NCBI GenBank assembly: GCA_036898135.1
Contig: CM072513.1
Span: forward strand, 38,443,937 to 38,507,936
From: Oncomelania hupensis
Lineage: Eukaryota > Mollusca > Gastropoda > Littorinimorpha > Pomatiopsidae
Direction of reading: 5' to 3'
DNA: 64,000 nt
The notes under the pieces were generated by a model, which did not search any database, had not been told where the DNA came from, and saw nothing but the letters and a program-made list of their open reading frames with translations. The position numbers were made by a program, and so were the translations under genes. Positions 62,305 through 64,000 of the stretch are shown here, one piece after another; positions within the stretch are counted from its first letter, which is position 1, and the number at the start of each line of letters is the position of its first letter.

Positions 62305-63208
62305 AGCGCGGTATCACATGTGCGATCCCTTATATTGAGTGCATCGTCGTTCTCTTAGCACTTACCAGCAAAGCCTGTCCATGGTAAGGTCAAAACCTCA
62401 AATACCCAAACAAAAGCGAAGAAGCTAATTCCACAAATTCGAATTGTTCATGCTAACCCATTTCCCTACATAAATGTCATGCATGCTTTGAAAATCAGTG
62501 AAAGTAAACCGAGTGAGACAAGTCTGGTTTATTTATTGACCAAGCCTGTGCCCAACCGTTGTGAGACCTACAGGATAATTAATATAATAAATACGACCCC
62601 ACTTCCCACAGCACACTGTAGAAGGTATAAACTCGTTGCATCAAAGTCTAGATAATATAGTCTAGAAGATGTGGATGGAATAATAGCATTCATCTATTTC
62701 CGTGTGCATCAGTCATTCAATCTCAGACAGGTGCATACTGCGTCGCGGACAATAGTCTAGGCAACGCTTACAGAGTAGGCCTAGTCAATTCTTAGCTACT
62801 CTGTATGAGTGTAGGGGAGGTAATGACCATCGCCAGGGACGTCCAGAGCCTCAGAAGTCCTTCCGCCATCATCCGTCAGACGTCACAGCCACTGGTCAAG
62901 CCATGTCCCACGGCCTTGACTACTCCCGCTCTCACCATCAGGAATAAGAAAAGAAGAAGGGCGAAAATACAAGATGATCTACTGTCTCCACTTTCACACA
63001 AGGAAATTTGACATTTCGCCAACATAACATGAACATGTAACATATCAAGCGCAATATCAGAGTCAATGAATAAAACATCAGATATAACATCAACATTCAT
63101 TCACATACACATTCTCAGACACCCCAGCAATAAAACTTTTAAGAAAAGAAATTATTGCGACAATAAAATATGTACAGTGATATAAATCGCATGCGACCAA
63201 GTTAAGGT
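62305..63208. other. Unassigned sequence
   Basis: No recognised gene, RNA or transposon. A plus frame of 68 codons at 62805-63011 shows no motif. Confidence 0.5.
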
Positions 63209-63253
63209 ATGACCCGGAGTCGAGATGAGGAGGAGAAAGAAAAAGAAGCCAAC

Positions 63254-63349
63254 GACGACGACGACGACGAAGAAGAAGAAGAAGAAGAAGAAGAAGAAGA
63301 AGAAGAAGAAGAAGAAGAAGAAGAAGAAGAAGAAGAAGAAGAAGAAGAC
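63254..63349 (+). repeat. Compound GAC/GAA microsatellite
   Basis: A short GAC run followed by about 80 bases of GAA. It generates long poly-E, poly-K and poly-F frames that should not be read as genes. GAA tracts can form triplex DNA. Confidence 0.9.
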
Positions 63350-63449
63350 CATCGCGAAGATTATGATTATGATGAAGATAGCGAAGACGACAACGATGAC
63401 GACGACGACAACGATGCTGTTGCTGTTGATGATAATAATGATCCTATAA

Positions 63450-63601
63450 GATGAACGTCTCCAGCTCAAAGTGCTATCACGAAAATCAAGCGAGAATGAG
63501 AGTTTGCTGAAGTCGGGATCGAACCAACGTCACCAACGATATACAAAAGTGCAGTTGGTTTGAGCACCGGTGCAACACTATGTACTACCTAGCCGGTCTA
63601 G
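63450..63601 (-). mobile_element. tRNA-derived SINE, third family
   Basis: Minus strand: gaccggctaggtagtacat (degenerate A box), ggtgctcaaaccaactgcac, ggttcgatcccgacttcagc (B box at 63515-63525), then ctctcattctcgcttgattt and tcgtgatagcactttgagc. No target duplication established. Confidence 0.65.
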
Positions 63602-64000
63602 AATAGGTTATCTCGCCATAGAGAATGAGAGCTGGCGCACCGAGAGTATCTCCGTCAAAATCCATGGCATGTAATCCTCCAAGGGTAGAGACGCGGTGAG
63701 TCAGTGATGAACTGTAGAACTTTATTTGCTTCATGTGGTCTATTGAGTCTGAACCAGTACTGACAACCTGATAATAGCTGGAAGGATGTACTCACAGTAC
63801 TGTCTTCTAAAGCAGAGCAACGTTAGCAAGAATAAGCTCCAATATACTGTAATTACTCCGTCTAGACTTGCATTCTTCCAAACATACAGCTATGACCAAC
63901 AATAAATGTCTTGCTGAATGGAACACTTGTTATCTGACCACTTCTGCAGTCCAGCCGTCCGATTTACTTCATTCATTCCCTCGTGGCGTTCCTTCGCAAT
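63602..64000. other. Unassigned window end
   Basis: gagaatgagagctggcgcac at 63622 echoes part of the neighbouring SINE body. Nothing else recognised. Confidence 0.5.

Noticed and set aside
63209..63454. Acidic poly-E/D protein on the plus strand
   Set aside because: It is a translation of GAC and GAA microsatellites with no flanking coding signal.

Overview
The window is animal genomic DNA, most likely from a marine invertebrate and probably a mollusc. The evidence is split exons, a gene body full of non-LTR retrotransposons and tRNA-derived SINEs, very many microsatellites, and one recognisable nuclear gene whose exons read as animal CPSF2 (cleavage and polyadenylation specificity factor subunit 2, CPSF-100). 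The molluscan assignment is my inference from the style of the repeats and was not searched.

The main structural fact concerns the assembly. A gap of exactly 500 N lies at 18832-19331. The sequence 1152-18831, which runs up to the gap, is repeated in the same order and orientation at 19332-37110, which starts at the gap. Left of 1152 and right of 37110 the sequence is unique. This is the pattern of two contigs (probably two haplotypes) that overlap end to end by about 17.7 kb and were scaffolded without merging. The real locus is then about 45.7 kb, and every feature in 1152-18831 appears twice.

Host gene: two consecutive CPSF2 exons lie on the minus strand, at 45134-45301 and at 28883-28989 (second assembly copy at 10723-10823). 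They are joined phase 0 across an intron of about 16.1 kb. I recognised no other CPSF2 exon, so nearly everything else in the window is intronic or flanking repeat DNA.

Duplicated block (1152-18831 and 19332-37110): a dispersed repeat here called K; a SINE with a tRNA-like and 5S rRNA-like head; a four-level nest of LINEs (CR1/L2-like element split by a full-length RTE element, split by a zf-RVT LINE, split by a 58-bp LINE end); two further RTE fragments; a LINE 3' end; and a 62-bp minisatellite.

Unique right part (37111-64000): long microsatellites, a pair of 0.8-0.95 kb direct repeats, SINEs, RTE tails, a hAT-like MITE, a THAP-type exon, a TTAA-flanked Kolobok-like element carrying a broken THAP gene and two nested insertions, a 0.7-kb TAA array, and a 5'-truncated RTE copy whose reverse transcriptase frame is still open for 638 codons.

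No bacterial-type system, CRISPR array or intact virus was seen. The least ordinary items are the tRNA/5S chimeric SINE, the TTAA element with two inward-facing promoter-like ends, and the CA-repeat of different length in the two assembly copies beside a CPSF2 5' splice site.
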